NCBI GenBank assembly: GCA_027064585.1
Contig: JAMOPI010000009.1
Location: 1 to 59,775, forward strand
DNA: 59,775 nucleotides
Direction of reading: 5' to 3'
Source: Candidatus Desulfofervidaceae bacterium
GTDB taxonomy: Bacteria > Desulfobacterota > Desulfofervidia > Desulfofervidales > Desulfofervidaceae
How positions within the stretch are numbered: the stretch's first letter is position 1; every line of letters starts with the position of its first letter. Shown one piece after another: positions 1-8,721 of this stretch. The notes under the pieces are model-generated. The model worked only from the letters and a program-made list of their open reading frames with translations. It was not told where the DNA came from and did not search any database. The translations under genes were made by a program, and so were the position numbers.

Positions 1-41
1 TAAATTCACTTAAATTTAAATGAAAGGAGGTGAAAGGGAAG

Positions 42-473
42 ATGAAGGGATGGAAAGGTTTAACAGTCATCTTAGCGATAGCAGCCTTCTTAGCTGTAGG
101 TTATACGTTTGCCATAAGTGGTTCCTGTCCAGAAAAGATGGTGATAAAAGATCCTGCTTTTGGAACCTTCAAGAAAAAGGGAGTGCCGTTTTCTCACAAA
201 AAGCATGCAGATATGTATGGTTGCAAAGAGTGCCACCATACGGCTAAAGACGATGCAGCGGTGAAGGCAGGTCCGGTAAAGAAGTGCTCTGAATGTCATA
301 AGGCAAATGCGGCGGAAAAGAATAGCATAGGGTATTGCAAAAGAACTTACAAAGGCAAGGCTCCTGGCTTGAAGTGTGCCTTTCACATGAATTGCTGGGG
401 CTGCCACAAGAAGGCTAAAAAAGAAGGCAAGAAAGCACCTACAGGTTGCGCCAAATGTCATTCTGCCAAGTAA
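42..473 (+). CDS. Tetraheme cytochrome c3 family protein (class III)
   Basis: Periplasmic electron carrier. The 143-residue protein has a signal peptide (positively charged start, then a hydrophobic stretch at about residues 7-24) followed by a mature domain with four CXXCH heme-binding motifs (CKECH, CSECH, CWGCH, CAKCH) and further histidines such as FSHKKH that can serve as axial ligands. Length and heme count match the class III cytochromes c3 of sulfate reducers, which pass electrons between periplasmic hydrogenases and membrane complexes. The start at 42 is chosen because AAAGGAGG at 23-30 sits about 11 bases upstream; the earlier GTG at 30 lies inside that ribosome binding site. The gene is monocistronic, ended by a hairpin terminator. 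The heme motifs make the call firm; the redox partner is not visible here. Confidence 0.93.
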   Translation: MKGWKGLTVILAIAAFLAVGYTFAISGSCPEKMVIKDPAFGTFKKKGVPFSHKKHADMYGCKECHHTAKDDAAVKAGPVKKCSECHKANAAEKNSIGYCKRTYKGKAPGLKCAFHMNCWGCHKKAKKEGKKAPTGCAKCHSAK

Positions 474-492
474 ATTTTTGAAATTTACCAAA

Positions 493-530
493 GGGAAGTC
501 GCTCGTAAGGGTGACTTCCCATTTTTGTTT
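493..530 (+). terminator. Rho-independent terminator of cytochrome c3 gene
   Basis: GGGAAGTC at 493-500 pairs with GACTTCCC at 513-520. A C-G pair and a G-U wobble extend the stem to 10 bp around an 8-base loop. A T-rich tract follows at 522-530. Confidence 0.85.
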
Positions 531-544
531 TAGCTAGACTATTT

Positions 545-1393
545 ATGAAAAAAACTTCTTTAGGTACAAATTTTGTCATTTCCTTTCATCCTTGTATTGA
601 GGCCGACTTAAATTTACTGATTGCTGACCATGCCTTACACCCTCGCCAAAAAGAGTTGATTTACCAGGCAAAGGCCATTATTTTACCTCAAGGGTGTCGT
701 AGGGATGTTTATTGGTTTTGCCGCTGGCATTGTCCGCATGTATTTCCTAATTATGACCTTCGTTTCCCAGGAGAAGGCAAGGTTGGAGATGCCCTTTTAT
801 GGAAGTCTTTAGGTCTTCCTCATCCGAGGACGGTTATTTATCCAGATACCACTTCCTTTTATCATCTTCACTTTGTAAGAAATACCTCCCTACCCTTTTC
901 TTTTCCCTTTGTCCTTAAGGCCAACCGAGGCGGGGAAGGAAGTATGGTTTTTTTGATTGAAAGTCAGAAAGAAATTGAAGAGAAACTCTCTATGCTTAAG
1001 TCGCTAGAAAAAAATCAAAATTGGCATGGATTTATTTTGCAAGAATTTATCCCTAACCAAAAAAAAGACCTGCGTGTGGTCATTATAGGCCAAAGGCGAT
1101 TTTTCTTCTGGCGGATACAGAGGGAAGACCATTGGAAGACAAATCTCGCCCAAGGGGCTGTGATTGATAAAGAAGTTTCTACAAAAGTTCAGAAACGAGT
1201 TAATCCTTATTTGGACAAGTTCTGTTGTCAAACAGGCATAAATCTAGCAGCCATTGATTTACTTATACCGAATGTAGAAACACCTCTTTTCCTTGAGATA
1301 AATTATTATTTTGGCCGGCAGGCCTTAGGAGGATCTGACCGTTTTTATCAGTTGTTAGATGAGGTCATAAAGGAGTGGTTAAAAACGATATAG
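545..1393 (+). CDS. ATP-grasp domain protein (RimK-like)
   Basis: A 282-residue protein of the ATP-grasp superfamily. Visible signatures are the nucleotide-binding segment PFVLKANRGGEGS (about residues 119-131), the adenine-contacting QEFIP with DLRVVIIG, and the metal-binding FLEINYYFG near residues 248-256, where E and N match the family's acidic-x-N triad. ATP-grasp enzymes ligate a carboxylate to an amine or thiol through an acylphosphate; the substrate cannot be told from sequence. It is paralogous to the protein at 32352-33131: both carry (L/I)PHPRT, DLRVVII or DIRVVII, and NLAQGA. The start has no strong Shine-Dalgarno sequence. The gene stands alone and converges on the next operon. 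Confidence 0.75.
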   Translation: MKKTSLGTNFVISFHPCIEADLNLLIADHALHPRQKELIYQAKAIILPQGCRRDVYWFCRWHCPHVFPNYDLRFPGEGKVGDALLWKSLGLPHPRTVIYPDTTSFYHLHFVRNTSLPFSFPFVLKANRGGEGSMVFLIESQKEIEEKLSMLKSLEKNQNWHGFILQEFIPNQKKDLRVVIIGQRRFFFWRIQREDHWKTNLAQGAVIDKEVSTKVQKRVNPYLDKFCCQTGINLAAIDLLIPNVETPLFLEINYYFGRQALGGSDRFYQLLDEVIKEWLKTI

Positions 1394-1427
1394 GGGCATT
1401 GGCCCTGTTAGAGAAAAACCAATGCCC
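1394..1427. terminator. Bidirectional hairpin between convergent genes
   Basis: GGGCATTGG at 1394-1402 pairs perfectly with CCAATGCCC at 1419-1427. The T-rich tract is better on the minus strand, serving the regulator operon, than on the plus strand. It lies in the 39-base gap between two convergent genes. Confidence 0.6.
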
Positions 1428-1432
1428 TCAAT

Positions 1433-2371
1433 TTATCTCATTACCAAGGCATCTTTAGGTAGACCAAAGGTCTGAGCAATTCTTTCCAAGTTTTTTCCTT
1501 TAGGAATAGATTTACCCTTTTCCCACATATTTACCGTAATCCTTGCACAACCAATCCGCTCTGCCAAATCAGCTTGAGTCCAACCCTGCATCTTGCGTAA
1601 CATTTTTATCTTCTTGCCAATCTCAGCCTGGCGACAGATACGGCGATAGTGGGAATCAAAAGTGCATTTCACTTCTTCTTCTAACAATTTACGTCCCAAA
1701 GTGACAATTTCTGCACATTCTGTATCCTTACCTTCAAAGTATAACTGTTCCAGTAAGATAAAGGTTGCACAAGCTACTGGCAAGAAATCTTTAAAGGTCT
1801 CTTTAAGCCGCCTTCTTATTTCTTCCTTAGGAAGCAGCCTTCCTTTTTCATCCTTAAACAGAGGCACGATGTGCTTTTCTAGATAGAGGTTAACTGCCCT
1901 TTCCCAATTAGGCGTTTGCAGACTCCGCTTTGCCTTTAAGAGCTTCTGTCTTACTGCCTCTCTCGTTAAACCGTAGTCCTTGCCAATCTCATTCAAAGTT
2001 TCACCATAGAAGTAGCGTCTTACAAAGAATACCCTCTCCTTTTCGGGAACAAAGCGAGCCATTTTTTGCAATATTTCTCTAAAGGGTGTTTGCAAAAACT
2101 CTCTTTCTGCCTCTTCCCAGTCGGTTACAAACTTGTTTAGTTTATTTACAAGACTTTGGACCGAACGGTGCCATAAGTTTCTTAGGGTTAAGGCCTTGCT
2201 AATGGGTGTGATAGCTAGTTTACCTAAGGTCTTTATCCCTAAGGCCTTACAAAGTTTGGCCTCTCTTTCGTTCAAAACTAGGCACTCTACTGGATAGTCC
2301 TTAAACTTTTCTAATCGCTTAAGGCTCACTTCGTCTCCAAAAGTAGTTATTTTTTTAACTACTGCCTTCAT
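1433..2371 (-). CDS. Triple-domain regulator: alpha-CTD-like + sigma-4-like + XRE HTH
   Basis: A 312-residue putative transcription factor with an unusual architecture. Residues ~27-80 resemble the RNA polymerase alpha C-terminal domain (helix-hairpin-helix pattern with ALGIKTLGKLA, then RNLWHRSVQSLVNKL). Residues ~108-152 look like sigma-70 region 4 (VPEKERVFFVRRYFYGETL followed by the helix-turn-helix LTREAVRQKLLKAKRSL). Residues ~252-310 are a Cro/C1 (XRE) helix-turn-helix (MQGWTQADLAERIG, then ITVNMWEKG). The middle (~155-250) is helical and unassigned. No sigma region 2 is present, so it is not a conventional sigma factor. It is last in an operon with the radical SAM gene, overlapping it by the four bases ATGA. 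Domain calls are from motif reading; function is inferred only as DNA binding and possibly polymerase contact. Confidence 0.7.
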   Translation of the reverse strand: MKAVVKKITTFGDEVSLKRLEKFKDYPVECLVLNEREAKLCKALGIKTLGKLAITPISKALTLRNLWHRSVQSLVNKLNKFVTDWEEAEREFLQTPFREILQKMARFVPEKERVFFVRRYFYGETLNEIGKDYGLTREAVRQKLLKAKRSLQTPNWERAVNLYLEKHIVPLFKDEKGRLLPKEEIRRRLKETFKDFLPVACATFILLEQLYFEGKDTECAEIVTLGRKLLEEEVKCTFDSHYRRICRQAEIGKKIKMLRKMQGWTQADLAERIGCARITVNMWEKGKSIPKGKNLERIAQTFGLPKDALVMR

Positions 2372-3771
2372 CTCCTATCACCCCTTTCTTTTTGCTTATA
2401 AAATAGCACACTTTTTGCTTGTTTGCAAGAGGCGTGCCAAATTTTTCTTTTAATATCCTTTAGGTCGGAAAGTTCAAAAGAATTACTAGCGCAAGGAAGA
2501 ATAGAATTGTTATGAAAAAGCGGGTCTTTATCTATAGGATGTCTACATTTTTTGATGGCTTCTAACCAAAGTTTTGTGCCTGGGATGGGAGAATATTCGG
2601 CCAGTCGTGGTGTTACTCCTATTCTTTGTGCAAAAATAACAGTTTCTTCTACTTCTTCTCTTGTCTGTCCTGGCAGGCCTACTAGGATATAGGCACCGAT
2701 TTGTTCCTTAGTAAAACCGGCCTCTTGTAAGTAACGCACGGCCTGTATAAATTCTTCACGGGTCAACTTTTGGTCATGCCGTTTAGGGCTGGCTGTCTCT
2801 AACCCCAGCCTAACGGTTTTAACTCCAGCCAGTTTCATCTTTTGGGCTACCTCGGCGGTGATAAAACGGGCGTGGAGGCCATTTGGAGTGTGAAAATGAA
2901 GCTCGGCCTTGCTTTTGATAAGCATCTCAAACAAAGGAAGGGCATGTTCTCTGGCATTCACAAGCAAGGCGTCATCATAAAAGGCAAACTCTTTTACACC
3001 GTAATGTTTGTGCCAATAAAGAATTTCTTTAAACACATCCTCAGGGGGGCGTTGGTAAAAATGAGGGAAAAGTAAGGAAGAAGCGCAATAATCACAACGA
3101 AAGGGACATCCCCTAGAGGTAAGAATGCAAACATAGTCCAGTCGTCGCAAGAGGTCAAAGGCTGGATAAGGGGCATCGGGATCATATTCCATTTGGGGAA
3201 GATAGTCTGGTTTAAAATTACAAATTTGTTCTAAAAGGGGGAAAAGTGTCTTTTCGGCTGGCCCTTTTAGGACAAAATCGGCCTGGCTGTGTCTTAACGC
3301 ATGTTCGTAACAGAGGGTGGCATAAATACCACCTAAAATGACCGGCACCCCTAGCCACCTTTGCTTACAAAAATGAATGACAGCAAAGACCCCTGGGTAC
3401 CAGTAAGTCATACCAGAAGTAACCAGGATGGCATTAGGCCTGGGTAGATTCTCTAATTCCTCTTTAAAAATGCGAAAGGTCAGGCCGTAGCGATAATAAT
3501 ACCGGGGGATGTCTTTAAAAAAGATTGGCTTGGGTATGCGCTGGCGGAAAAACTTGCCAGTGCCGTCTGGCCGGCGCGAGGCCTGCTTGACACCTGGTTC
3601 AAAGGGCATTTTAGGATGATGAGGATCAAGGCAGTCCAAAAAATACACCTCTGCTCCACTACGTCTTAACCAGCTGGCGATATATAACAGACCAAGAGGC
3701 TTTGCCCAAAAATCGTGGGCGGCAAAGTCATAAATCCAGGGATTGATTAAGAGAAAGCGGTGCTTAGGCAT
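2368..3771 (-). CDS. B12-binding-domain radical SAM protein
   Basis: A 467-residue member of the cobalamin-binding radical SAM group. The N-terminal ~160 residues have the layout of a B12-binding domain (LLINPW, then KPLGLLYIASWLRRSGAEV). The radical SAM motif CxxxCxxC is at C222, C226 and C229 (SRGCPFRCDYC) and would bind the [4Fe-4S] cluster that cleaves S-adenosylmethionine. Such enzymes methylate or rearrange unactivated carbons; the substrate is unknown. The start at 3771 is chosen over an upstream one because it overlaps the end of rlmB by 8 bases (ATGCCTAA), which implies translational coupling. Its stop overlaps the start of the following regulator. The B12-domain assignment rests on layout and is less sure than the radical SAM motif. 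Confidence 0.82.
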   Translation of the reverse strand: MPKHRFLLINPWIYDFAAHDFWAKPLGLLYIASWLRRSGAEVYFLDCLDPHHPKMPFEPGVKQASRRPDGTGKFFRQRIPKPIFFKDIPRYYYRYGLTFRIFKEELENLPRPNAILVTSGMTYWYPGVFAVIHFCKQRWLGVPVILGGIYATLCYEHALRHSQADFVLKGPAEKTLFPLLEQICNFKPDYLPQMEYDPDAPYPAFDLLRRLDYVCILTSRGCPFRCDYCASSLLFPHFYQRPPEDVFKEILYWHKHYGVKEFAFYDDALLVNAREHALPLFEMLIKSKAELHFHTPNGLHARFITAEVAQKMKLAGVKTVRLGLETASPKRHDQKLTREEFIQAVRYLQEAGFTKEQIGAYILVGLPGQTREEVEETVIFAQRIGVTPRLAEYSPIPGTKLWLEAIKKCRHPIDKDPLFHNNSILPCASNSFELSDLKDIKRKIWHASCKQAKSVLFYKQKERGDRR

Positions 3772-4525
3772 TCTTGATTTTTTTACGCCAGATTTCATAA
3801 AGACAAATGGCCGTAGCACTGCCCACATTGAGAGAGTCAATATTTTTCTGCATAGGAATAGTAACCAAAAAGTCACACTTTTCCTTTATCAACCGGCTCA
3901 TCCCCTTATGCTCATGGCCTACGACTATGACCAGAGGCAAATCGTGTGGAACCTCCCACACAGGCATTTTCCCTCTTGCCACTGTGCCGACAACCCAAAG
4001 ACCATTTTCCTTTAATATCTCTAAGGTCTGCCCCAGGTTGGCTACCTGGACTATCGGCATGCGCAGGACCGTTCCAGCTGAGGCCTTTATGACCGTGGGC
4101 GTAATCCTAGCCGCCCTGTTTTTAGGCATAATTATCCCTTCTACGCCAAAGGCAGTAGCTGTTCTGATGATATTACCTAAATTCTGAGGGTCTTGAATAT
4201 GATCTAAGGCCAAAAGCAAAGTTGGTTTTTGAGCCAAGAGGTCTTCTAGATAGGCTTCCTTGTATTGCTTTAATAATCCTACTACGCCTTGATGAACGAT
4301 TTTATGGCCAGCCTCTTTTCCCAAACTATCAAAATAAGAAGGAGGGCGAAACTTTATCGTCACACCCTTTTCTTTGGCCAAAGAAACTAACTTTTTCTTT
4401 TTAGAAGGACTTAAATTCTCTACTATAAATAGAATATCTATTGTTTCTGGCCGCTGGTTTAGGGCCTCCCAGATGGGTTGCCAACCATAAATGTATTCTC
4501 CCTCTTTTGACACACTCATCTTCAA
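3764..4525 (-). CDS. rlmB: 23S rRNA guanosine-2'-O-methyltransferase (TrmH/SpoU family)
   Basis: A 253-residue SPOUT methyltransferase. The N-terminal substrate-binding domain begins YIYGWQPIWEAL. The catalytic domain has motif 1 (DPQNLGNIIRTATAFG, around residues 112-127), motif 2 (VGHEHKGM, 202-209) and motif 3 (SLNVGSA, 231-237), which together form the trefoil knot that binds S-adenosylmethionine. The family methylates the 2'-OH of G2251 in 23S rRNA, or related sites in TrmH relatives. It is the first gene of a three-gene overlapping operon, an odd pairing with a B12 radical SAM protein and a regulator. An alternative start two codons downstream is possible. Confidence 0.9.
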   Translation of the reverse strand: MKMSVSKEGEYIYGWQPIWEALNQRPETIDILFIVENLSPSKKKKLVSLAKEKGVTIKFRPPSYFDSLGKEAGHKIVHQGVVGLLKQYKEAYLEDLLAQKPTLLLALDHIQDPQNLGNIIRTATAFGVEGIIMPKNRAARITPTVIKASAGTVLRMPIVQVANLGQTLEILKENGLWVVGTVARGKMPVWEVPHDLPLVIVVGHEHKGMSRLIKEKCDFLVTIPMQKNIDSLNVGSATAICLYEIWRKKIKNA

Positions 4526-4602
4526 ATGATATAATTTTTTTGTGAAAGCTTAACATTTTTGTGTGTTTTTTCAATGGTGTATAAGTAAAGGGCAAAAGTT
4601 AG

Positions 4603-4823
4603 CCAAAATCCGCGATTGATTTATAGTATTCCGCAAAAAATTGATGAATTTCCCTTCTGGCTTCAAAAAGAAATTTGCGCCGCAGCGAGTGCCTCTCACC
4701 GCTGGCCAAAGGTCATCCGTAGGGCTTGGCCTTGACCGCATGAGCGAGCGAAGGCGCTATAATTACGATTGGGCCTTGGAAGAAAAAGTCTCCATAAATT
4801 ACATAGAATTATGCGGTTAACTA
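4603..4823. repeat. Dispersed repeat, copy 1 (GC-rich core with conserved flanks)
   Basis: This region between rlmB and tsaC begins with CCAAAATCCGCGATTG and ends with GCGGTTAACTA. Its outer parts match, in reverse orientation, the inside of the MITE at 54912-55213: the segment around TTTATAGTATTCCGCAAAAA on one side and ATAAATTACATAGAATTATG on the other. Its GC-rich centre (about 4680-4752) is homologous, on the opposite strand, to 8851-8938. No coding potential is visible. Unlike the copy at 54.9 kb it has no GAGGCTGTTTGAAAA ends. Confidence 0.8.
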
Positions 4824-4854
4824 CAAAAATATACTAAAAATAGATGCTTAATCA

Positions 4855-5454
4855 ATGTTATTATCTCCAGACAAAATAAAAAAGGCAGTAGAAATTATTC
4901 AAGAGGGAGGTATTATTGCCTATCCCACAGAAACCTTTTATGGTCTGGGCACCAATGCCTTAAATGCAAAGGCCGTAGAAAGGCTGTTTAACATTAAAAA
5001 ACGCCCTTACACAAAGCCTATTCCCATCCTTATTCCCAATTTAGATTGGCTTAAAAAACTCACTTTGTCCATTCCGCCCCTTGCTGAAGAATTGATTGCC
5101 CGTTATTGGCCAGGGCCTCTTACGATTGTCTTCGCCGCCACTGATCTTTTACCTCAAAACCTAACGGCCTCTACGGGCAAAATCGCTATCCGTATCTCTA
5201 GCCATCCTCTAGCTCAAAGATTAGTAGAGGTTTTAGACATTCCCCTTACGGCCACGAGTGCAAATCTTTCCCAGATGCCACCTCCTACCTGCCCAGATGA
5301 AATCCATTCTGAGATAAAGGCAGAAATAGATGCTATTTTAGATGGAGGGAAGACCAAGGGAGGGCTTGCGTCTACCATTATCGATGTAACTGTAAACCCA
5401 CCTCAGATTTTGAGGGAGGGAGCCACCAAGATAAAACTCCCTCCCTTATATTAA
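4855..5454 (+). CDS. tsaC: Threonylcarbamoyl-AMP synthase (Sua5/YciO/YrdC family)
   Basis: A 199-residue YrdC-domain protein that forms threonylcarbamoyl-adenylate from threonine, bicarbonate and ATP, the first step of t6A37 modification of ANN-decoding tRNAs. The characteristic opening GGIIAYPTETFYGLG is present, followed by IKKRPYTKPIPILI, the ATP and bicarbonate pocket of this family, then RYWPGPLTIVF and TATSANLSQMP. Length fits the short TsaC form without the Sua5 C-terminal domain. No strong ribosome binding site precedes the ATG at 4855. The gene is monocistronic, converging on clpB with only seven bases between the stop codons. Confidence 0.92.
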   Translation: MLLSPDKIKKAVEIIQEGGIIAYPTETFYGLGTNALNAKAVERLFNIKKRPYTKPIPILIPNLDWLKKLTLSIPPLAEELIARYWPGPLTIVFAATDLLPQNLTASTGKIAIRISSHPLAQRLVEVLDIPLTATSANLSQMPPPTCPDEIHSEIKAEIDAILDGGKTKGGLASTIIDVTVNPPQILREGATKIKLPPLY

Positions 5455-5461
5455 AGCTACT

Positions 5462-8400
5462 TCACTTCACTTCAAACTTAAACTGATCGCCTTCAGCGTC
5501 AATAACCACTTCATGTCCTTCTTTTACCTCTCCTTTAAGGATTAATTCAGATAGCTTATTTTCAATGTCACGCTGGATGACTCGCTTTAAAGGCCTGGCT
5601 CCCATGAGCGGATCAAATCCACGGCGGATAAGCAACTCCTTAGCTTTGTCGGTCAATTCCACCTTGATGTTTCTATCGGCTAGCCGTTCGTTTAAGCGTG
5701 CAATCAGGATGTCTACGATCTTTAACACCTGTTCGGTCTTAAGCGGATGGAAGACAACAATTTCATCAATGCGGTTTAAGAATTCAGGTCTAAAGTATTG
5801 TTTGACCACCTCAAGCACCTTCTCGGCTGCCTTCACGAATTCTTCATCAAATGCCTTTTCTAGTTGCTTTCGTGCGGTCTCAATCTCTTCCCGTTCTTTC
5901 TTATATTGTTCTTCAGTTATTTCTCCCTTAGCCCGTTTTTCTTCTAGGACCTGCAGGCGGTTGTGAATGGCCTTATAGCGTGGGTTGTACTTTTCCATCA
6001 AATCTCGCAGATATTCACTGCCCAGGTTAGAGGTCATAATCAAGACGGCATTCCGAAAAGATACCACTCGTCCCTGGGAATCGGTCAAACGTCCGTCATC
6101 TAAGACCTGCAAGAAGAGGTCAAAGACCCGCGGATGTGCTTTTTCAATCTCATCCAGCAGGATGACACAATATGGCCGCCTGCGCACGATTTCTGTCAGC
6201 TTACCGCCCTCTTCGTAGCCGACATAACCAGGAGGCGCACCGATGAGTTTGGCTACCGAATGTTCTTCTTTGAATTCAGACATATCTAGCCTAACCATAG
6301 CGTCCTCATCCCCAAACAGGAACTCTGCCAGGGTCTTGGCCAGCTCGGTCTTACCCACACCTGTTGGCCCAAGGAAGAGGAAAGAACCAAGGGGTCTTCT
6401 CGGATCAGACACCCCAGCCCTAGCCCGACGCACGGCCTCAGCCACCTTTCTTACCGCTGTCTCTTGGCCAATCACCCGTTTGTGTAAGTGTTCTTCCATG
6501 GAAAGGAGCTTTTCCTTCTCCTCTTCTACCATCTTAGAGAGCGGAATACCGGTCATCTCAGATACAACCTCGGCCACATCCTCGGCCGTAACGATAAGTT
6601 TTTCTTTGCTTTCTTTTTTCTTCTGCGCCAAAATCTTTTTCTTTTTAAGCTCTTTTATCTCATCGCTCAGTTTCTCCCACTCCTCTAGGTTACCTTCTTC
6701 CTCTGCCCTCTTGGCCTTTTCTTCAAGCTCTTTTATTTTTTCTTCTAAGGCGGCTATATCCATCGTTTCCTTCTTACCCAAACTTACCAATTTCTTTTCT
6801 AATTCTTCTTTCTCCTTTTTTAGCTGTGCTAGCTTTTCTTCATCCTTTTCATTTTCAGCCTGTTTGATTTCTTGTTCTAAACGTTTTAAGCGATTGCGGA
6901 TCTCCATCTCTTCAGGAGAAGGCCAGAGGGATTTAATTTTTTTCCGGGCTGCCGCTGTATCTAGGATATCAATGGCCTTATCCGGCAGGTTTCTGTTTTG
7001 AATGTAGCGATGGCTTAAGTTAACAGCCGCTTCTATTGCTTCATCACTGATTTTTACGCCATGATGATCTTCATATTTAGGTCTTAGGCCTTTAAGGATT
7101 TCAATGGTAGCCTCTGGAGATGGCTCTTCTACCCACACTGGTTGGAAACGACGTTCAAGGGCTGAGTCTTTTTCAATGTATTTGCGATATTCATCAGGTG
7201 TCGTCGCACCAATAATCTGAAATTCGCCTCTGGCCAAGGCCGGTTTCAAGAGGTTGGCCGCATCCATGGCCGTACCCTCAGCCCGACCGGCCCCAACCAC
7301 ATTGTGAATTTCATCAATAAACAGGATGATATCTTTCTTCGCCTTGACCTCATCTATGATGTTTTTCATCCGTTCTTCAAACTCTCCCCGGTATTTGGTG
7401 CCAGCCATAAGGGCACCCATATCTAATTGCAGGATGCGTTTGTCCTTCAAGTTTTCTGGCACTTCACCATTGGCAATGCGTTGGGCAATGCCCTCTACGA
7501 TGGCCGTCTTGCCCACGCCGGCCCCACCAACAAAGACGGGATTATTCTTCTGACGCCTACTTAAAATCTCTATGGCTTGGTTGATTTCCTTCTCGCGGCC
7601 AATTACCGGATCAAGTTTTCCTTCCTTGGCTAGTTGAGTCAAATCAACCGTAAACCGCTCTAAGGCCGATTTTTCTTCCTCGGCCAATTCTTCCCGCATA
7701 CGATTTGGTCCAACCATCTTTCCCCCCTTTCTTCCTTCTAAGGCAGAAATAAGCTGACTTAAATAATGCCCGCCAATGGTCTTTGGGGCATTATAAAGGG
7801 CCTCAATAATGGGCGTTACACCAATTTCCTTTTCACTCTGTTTGGCCGCTTCATCTAAGATTTTTTCTATAAAGAACGAATATCTCACCTCTTTAGGCTC
7901 TTCTCCAAAAGCCTCCTGCCGCAGCTTAACGACAATTCGTCTTGGGTCAAGGCCGTTTTCCAAAAATTGGAGCAGGGAATCTTTGTATTTTTCGGCCATG
8001 TCTATGACGGTGTGTAGAAGTTCATCGGATTCCTCATCCCGCATTCCCCGTTTGGCAAAAATGGCCTTTAATTCATCTAAAAAACGGGTAGGCACCGTAA
8101 TGGTCTCTTGGCGAGGCACCCAGCGTCGCCTAGATGTGTAAACATCACCAAAAAAGTCCTCAAAAAAACGAGAAAACTCCGTATCAAAGAGATCAAAGAT
8201 GCGGCTCATCGGCTCATAGGTAGACACCCAGCGGGTCAGGGTAATTTGGGTTAATTCCCGCTCTCTTTCTCCCTTCATCTCCTTTTCTAGGGCCTCTTCT
8301 ATATACTTAAGGGTCACTTCTAGCACTTCATCTACCAGCCCAAGCACAAAGTTCTGGGACAAAGAAGACTTAATGCGCATAAGGTCACTTTGATAAGAAG

Positions 8401-8647
8401 AAATGACCTTATCTAGTTGGTCATAGAAAAGCTCTAAGGCTTTATTTACCTCTGCCCGTGCCTGTTCTGGATGAACACCCCGTTTTTCAAGCCAGCGGGC
8501 AAAGGGATTTTTGTCATTGGTATTAAACAATGCCCACAACAAGTGGTCGGTATCTATATAGCCTTCTTGGCGTTTTTTAGCTAATTTTGTCGCCCCTTCT
8601 AATAACTGCCCCGCCGCTTCGCTAAACCGCTTATTCTTCCAAGCCAT
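5462..8647 (-). CDS. clpB: Enlarged ClpB/ClpC-type AAA+ unfoldase
   Basis: A 1061-residue Hsp100 chaperone. Residues ~6-70 are a Clp N-terminal repeat; ~71-340 form an expanded helical N-region. Nucleotide domain 1 has Walker A GGAGVGKT at 374-381 and Walker [10 protein letters not shown] near 441-449. A long charged coiled coil (~580-680) is the middle domain. Domain 2 has Walker A GPTGVGKT at 760-767 and [12 protein letters not shown] near 828-839, then a ~60-residue coiled-coil insertion (~885-945) before [11 protein letters not shown]. ClpB is usually ~860 residues, so both insertions are unusual, although long ClpB forms exist in deep-branching thermophiles. The start at 8647 is supported by AAGGAGG seven bases upstream; the frame stays open further upstream, but that stretch includes the inverted end of a mobile element. 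No ClpP-binding loop was identified. Confidence 0.9.
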   Translation of the reverse strand: MAWKNKRFSEAAGQLLEGATKLAKKRQEGYIDTDHLLWALFNTNDKNPFARWLEKRGVHPEQARAEVNKALELFYDQLDKVISSYQSDLMRIKSSLSQNFVLGLVDEVLEVTLKYIEEALEKEMKGERERELTQITLTRWVSTYEPMSRIFDLFDTEFSRFFEDFFGDVYTSRRRWVPRQETITVPTRFLDELKAIFAKRGMRDEESDELLHTVIDMAEKYKDSLLQFLENGLDPRRIVVKLRQEAFGEEPKEVRYSFFIEKILDEAAKQSEKEIGVTPIIEALYNAPKTIGGHYLSQLISALEGRKGGKMVGPNRMREELAEEEKSALERFTVDLTQLAKEGKLDPVIGREKEINQAIEILSRRQKNNPVFVGGAGVGKTAIVEGIAQRIANGEVPENLKDKRILQLDMGALMAGTKYRGEFEERMKNIIDEVKAKKDIILFIDEIHNVVGAGRAEGTAMDAANLLKPALARGEFQIIGATTPDEYRKYIEKDSALERRFQPVWVEEPSPEATIEILKGLRPKYEDHHGVKISDEAIEAAVNLSHRYIQNRNLPDKAIDILDTAAARKKIKSLWPSPEEMEIRNRLKRLEQEIKQAENEKDEEKLAQLKKEKEELEKKLVSLGKKETMDIAALEEKIKELEEKAKRAEEEGNLEEWEKLSDEIKELKKKKILAQKKKESKEKLIVTAEDVAEVVSEMTGIPLSKMVEEEKEKLLSMEEHLHKRVIGQETAVRKVAEAVRRARAGVSDPRRPLGSFLFLGPTGVGKTELAKTLAEFLFGDEDAMVRLDMSEFKEEHSVAKLIGAPPGYVGYEEGGKLTEIVRRRPYCVILLDEIEKAHPRVFDLFLQVLDDGRLTDSQGRVVSFRNAVLIMTSNLGSEYLRDLMEKYNPRYKAIHNRLQVLEEKRAKGEITEEQYKKEREEIETARKQLEKAFDEEFVKAAEKVLEVVKQYFRPEFLNRIDEIVVFHPLKTEQVLKIVDILIARLNERLADRNIKVELTDKAKELLIRRGFDPLMGARPLKRVIQRDIENKLSELILKGEVKEGHEVVIDAEGDQFKFEVK

Positions 8648-8683
8648 TCTTTTCCTCCTTGATCTTTTTCCTTTCCGTAGTTT

Positions 8684-8712
8684 AGAATAAACATTGAAAA
8701 AATTATAGTCAA
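8684..8712 (-). promoter_or_regulatory. Probable sigma-70 promoter of clpB
   Basis: On the minus strand TTGACT (complement of 8707-8712) and TATTCT (complement of 8684-8689) are separated by 17 bases, about 40 bases before the clpB start. It lies just outside the left inverted end of the element at 8722. No CIRCE heat-shock operator is visible. Confidence 0.55.
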
Positions 8713-8721
8713 CAAAAACTT

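Noticed and set aside
30-41. GTG at 30 as cytochrome start
   Set aside because: It lies inside the AAAGGAGG ribosome binding site serving the ATG at 42.
1433-2371. Calling the gene a sigma factor
   Set aside because: Only a region-4-like segment is present; there is no region 2 for -10 recognition, and an XRE domain follows.
6243-7001. Long plus-strand frame of 252 codons inside clpB
   Set aside because: It is antisense to the highly conserved clpB frame, is extremely serine- and phenylalanine-rich, and reflects the complement of lysine/glutamate-rich coiled-coil codons.
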